Shown in pieces: positions 22,126 through 24,457 of a DNA stretch of 24,457 nucleotides (position 1 is its first letter; each line of letters starts with the position of its first letter). Source of the stretch: Plantago elongata (lineage: Eukaryota; Streptophyta; Magnoliopsida; Lamiales; Plantaginaceae). The notes under the pieces are model-generated. The model had not been told where the DNA came from and ran no database searches. It saw only the letters and a program-made list of their open reading frames with translations. The position numbers were made by a program, and so were the translations under genes. The stretch spans positions 1 to 24,457 of the forward strand of contig JAYMSP010002413.1 of NCBI GenBank assembly GCA_036897095.1, read 5' to 3'.

Positions 22126-22838
22126 TGTAACGACCGAGATCCGGTCATTATATTTTAATAATATTTTCGGTATAGTTCGGGACGAATTTGTAAACGGTAA
22201 GTTCGTCGGCGAGAGTAGGTGAATTAAAAAAAATAGACAAATTAGGAATAATGGCCGGACGCGTTTGCCAGGTTAGTACGAATGGCGTTAAGTCATTATT
22301 TGAAATTATATAAATAAAATAATATTATAAATAATAAAATAAAAATTATTTATTTTAATTTTCCTATGACTCGAGTTCGACTCGAAAAGTGCCCGGGAAT
22401 TGATTTTACATTTTTTTGAATTTTATTTGCGAGTCTTTTGGAAGCCAGAACGATCCAGTTGTATATAATAGCAAAACTACCGGTTTAACCTTGGCCTTCC
22501 TTCTCCTTTCATTTCAAGTGAGGGTATCCTGGTCTTTTCCTCGTCATTTTCTTCCCCAAATCAAATTAACATCCTGCCTTCTCCATTGAAGCCGCAATAT
22601 TTTGGAAATCGACCGTGCCAAAAGGAATCGATTGGCCCTGCACCCGCGTGCCATCGCCCGTCCAAGTCAATCCTGACCGGAGGCGGCGCTGCCAGGCCAT
22701 TACGCGTGGAAGGACACTGAGGACGCGTAGGAAAAACTGCGTCACATGCGGCAGAGCAGCGAGAAACGGTGGAGGACACGCGTCCGCGCCGCCCGAGCTC
22801 CGGCCACCTTCCACAGCCTCCCAATCGCCGACCTTCGG

Positions 22839-22847
22839 CTATAAATA
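22839..22847 (+). promoter_or_regulatory. TATA box in the right-hand LTR-like segment
   Basis: CTATAAATA sits between a GC-rich upstream block and a pyrimidine-rich leader (CTCTCATTCCTCCACACC and on), the usual layout of a plant Pol II core promoter. It is the strongest promoter-like signal in the last 2.5 kb, reading rightward. Confidence 0.55.
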
Positions 22848-23441
22848 GCCGGTTTCTTCTCTCATTCCTCCACACCTCATTTTCCCACTTCTTCTTCTCC
22901 TTCTGCCTCACCCTCACCTCCGCCACCACTATCCGATCAACACCACCGCCTAAGCTCATCACGATCGAATCCTCCATCACCACCTGTTGACCCGTCATCC
23001 GATGTAACCACCACCACCAGCCGCGACCCCCACCCCTCATCGCCGTTTAACCCATCACGATCAGGGATCGATCGAAGCCACACACAACTCGCATTGGTGG
23101 ACCTTCCCAGCTCTTCCTCAACATCCACCACTCTGGCTTCAATTCAAACTTCCGATGAGTAGTCCTTCTCGATTGTTTGATATTCAAACTCTTGGATGAG
23201 TATATGTGTTTTGTTTTCGTATCTGGCCTGATTTCAATTTGGAACCCTCCTATCTTACTCGGTTCTCTGTTCGACAAATTTGAACTGCTCTGTCAACGGT
23301 GTTACATATCGAATTGGAGTGTTGTGTTGGTCTGTAGGGGTGGGTTCGATATTCTTGACTCATATGCTTGTGATTCAATCTGTGAAATTTCTTATTTATA
23401 GACAAAGAGTGTGTTGTTGTATGTTTGAAATAGATTGTTAT

Positions 23442-23625
23442 GAAATAAATCGGGATAATGAGAGGTACAGGATGATGATTGTGGAGGAGAACAGTGTACC
23501 TCCGTTGTTGAGGCTGTTGAAGGAGAGTGTGAGTGTTGATGCGAGGAACGTTGCGGCGAGTGCGTTGTTTAATTTGGCAGATTGACATGAGCGTGTTTGT
23601 GTGGTGGCGAGAGGGACATGAGATG
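23442..23625 (+). pseudogene. Armadillo-repeat (ARO-like) gene fragment
   Basis: One frame reads EINRDNERYRMMIVEENSVP then PLLRLLKESVSVDARNVAAS and ALFNLAD, a TGA at 23583-23585, then HERVCVVARGT and another TGA. This matches the Armadillo repeat of plant ARO (Armadillo Repeat Only) proteins (remembered pattern IVEEGGVPPLLKLLKE...AAxALxNLAxDxERVRVI). About 60 residues are present and the lesion is a single stop within the match. No more of an ARO gene was found nearby, so this looks like a captured or inserted fragment rather than a working gene. Another ARM-repeat family is possible. Confidence 0.6.
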
Positions 23626-23784
23626 TTCTCGTTGTGTCCTTTGCGTCGATTTTAGGGACTGATTGATTGATTGATTGTCTTTTGTTGTTTGGTTTGGGAT
23701 TTGAATTGATTCGAAAGGTTCCGATTGGAGTTAGCTGATTGATGATTGGAGACTTAACGGGTAAATTAACTAATTAGACCTTGG

Positions 23785-23847
23785 GATGCTGTGAAGCATA
23801 TGGAAAACGCGGAAGCTCTTGCTAAGGATTTAGGGAAATGGATTGAG
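23785..23847 (+). other. Short exon-like open stretch, unidentified
   Basis: The frame reads DAVKHMENAEALAKDLGKWI plus E and is followed directly by a GTAAAT donor-like sequence. The composition is protein-like (charged, amphipathic) and there is no match I recognise. It may be a second captured exon fragment or chance. No acceptor upstream is clear. Confidence 0.25.
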
Positions 23848-24158
23848 GTAAATAATTAGCCGATGAATTAAGCGATATCGAGAATAAGCGAGCATCAAAC
23901 CTAGGTACCGGGTCGAATCTTCATAATACCTCGCCTTTATTCCTTTTTGTGAAAAGAACTGTTTTATAAATGTGATTTTTATAACTGTGTAATATTATAT
24001 CGAGCGACGGGACTTGATATAATATTATTTTATTTTATTCACTGAGGATCAGGTTATGAGCGTGTCCCGAAAAACTGATTTATGATGCATGTGACGTGTG
24101 TGAAACGTTTTATAAAAAGCATGGATAAATGTCAGCTCTCATATGTGTTGTGCTTTGT

Positions 24159-24385
24159 CTGTGGGACGCTGTCCCTGTGACGCCGTATTTATGACGGGAT
24201 GTTGTCTGTGGGATGCTGTCTTCGTGACGCTGTCCCTGTGACGCCGTCGTTATGACGGGATGTTATCTGTGGGACGTACCGTCCGTGTGACGTGAGATTG
24301 TTCCTGTGGCGCCGTCTTTACGACGGGGTGTTTGTCTGTGGGACGCCGTCTGTGTGACGTGATATTGTCCCTGTGACGTCGGGTA
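24159..24385 (+). repeat. Degenerate tandem repeat rich in TGACG
   Basis: The core CTGTGGGAYG recurs at 24159, 24206, 24267 and 24336 (spacings 47, 61, 69). Each copy is followed by variants of CTGTCCCTGTGACGCCGT and TATGACGGGATGTT. Units vary by internal gain or loss. It lies in the right part of the LTR-like segment. Confidence 0.75.
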
Positions 24386-24457
24386 CTCGTGGCTTCGATA
24401 CCAAGTACTCGGGATTCCTCTGATCAAGGAATCAGCCGTAGACCTCTGTGGGCCACC

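Larger units (their letters stand above)
22126..24457 (+). mobile_element. Long LTR-like retrotransposon segment (5' end present, cut by window end)
   Basis: TGTAACGACC at 22126 looks like an LTR start (TGTAAC... is common in plant Ty3/Gypsy LTRs) and abruptly interrupts the LINE zinc knuckle. A GC-rich block (about 22590-22830) leads to a TATA box (22839-22847), then a C/T-rich leader, as in an LTR U3-R region. Further on are an Armadillo-repeat fragment and a TGACG-rich tandem repeat. No primer-binding site, polyprotein or LTR end lies in the window, so at least 2.3 kb of LTR is implied, within the range of long-LTR Gypsy lineages. Family and completeness are inferred. Alternatively, part of this may be a host promoter and gene fragment inserted after a shorter element. 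Confidence 0.55.

Noticed and set aside
22561..23040. 159-residue minus-strand open frame
   Set aside because: It is in a GC-rich block where stops are rare. The protein is low-complexity (Gly/Arg/Trp runs) with no recognisable domain, and it lies antisense to the TATA box and leader of the LTR-like segment.
1..24457. CRISPR arrays, bacterial operons, phage genes, rRNA or tRNA genes
   Set aside because: Spliced plant genes dominate. No regularly spaced repeats, no cloverleaf and no rRNA signature were noticed.

Overview
The window is nuclear DNA of a flowering plant. Genes are split by GT-AG introns, the proteins are plant-type (peroxisomal long-chain acyl-CoA synthetase, phytocyanin, STP-type sugar transporter, KMS/VMP1 membrane protein), and decayed plant retroelements fill the flanks. 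A eudicot, possibly an asterid, fits best, but this rests on recalled protein similarity and repeat style. No prokaryotic operon, CRISPR array, rRNA or tRNA was seen.

Layout. About 1-960: LTR-like repeat DNA with a TATA box. 1222-4391 (+): sixteen clean in-frame exons encoding the C-terminal ~498 residues of a LACS6/LACS7-type acyl-CoA synthetase, ending in Ser-Met-Leu. 5464-7443 (+): a complete two-exon mavicyanin/uclacyanin-like blue copper protein (179 aa). 8108-11611 (-): a complete five-exon STP13-type hexose/H+ symporter (520 aa) with a TATA box and a G-box upstream. 12981-17477 (-): a complete eight-exon KMS1/VMP1-type ER membrane protein (431 aa). About 18090-20370 (+): a decayed L1-type LINE ORF2 (reverse transcriptase, zf-RVT and RNase H remnants). 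21204-22125 (+): a decayed DUF4283/zinc-knuckle LINE ORF1. From 22126 to the window end: the start of what looks like a long LTR (TGTAACGACC...) inserted into that ORF1. It has its own TATA box, an Armadillo-repeat fragment resembling plant ARO proteins, and a degenerate tandem repeat rich in TGACG.

The four protein genes have unrelated jobs (fatty-acid activation in peroxisomes, cell-surface copper protein, sugar uptake, ER/Golgi membrane organisation) and do not form a pathway. They are an ordinary euchromatic gene island flanked by transposon debris. The mavicyanin-like and STP13 genes converge; STP13 and KMS are tandem on the minus strand.

I rebuilt the exon structures by hand from splice motifs, reading-frame continuity and family knowledge; every junction given keeps the frame. 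Family names come from remembered protein families and were not searched. The most informative oddities are the non-canonical peroxisomal tail of the LACS, the nested retroelements with C-to-T style decay, and the host-gene fragment inside the LTR-like region. I found no convincing novel biological system.
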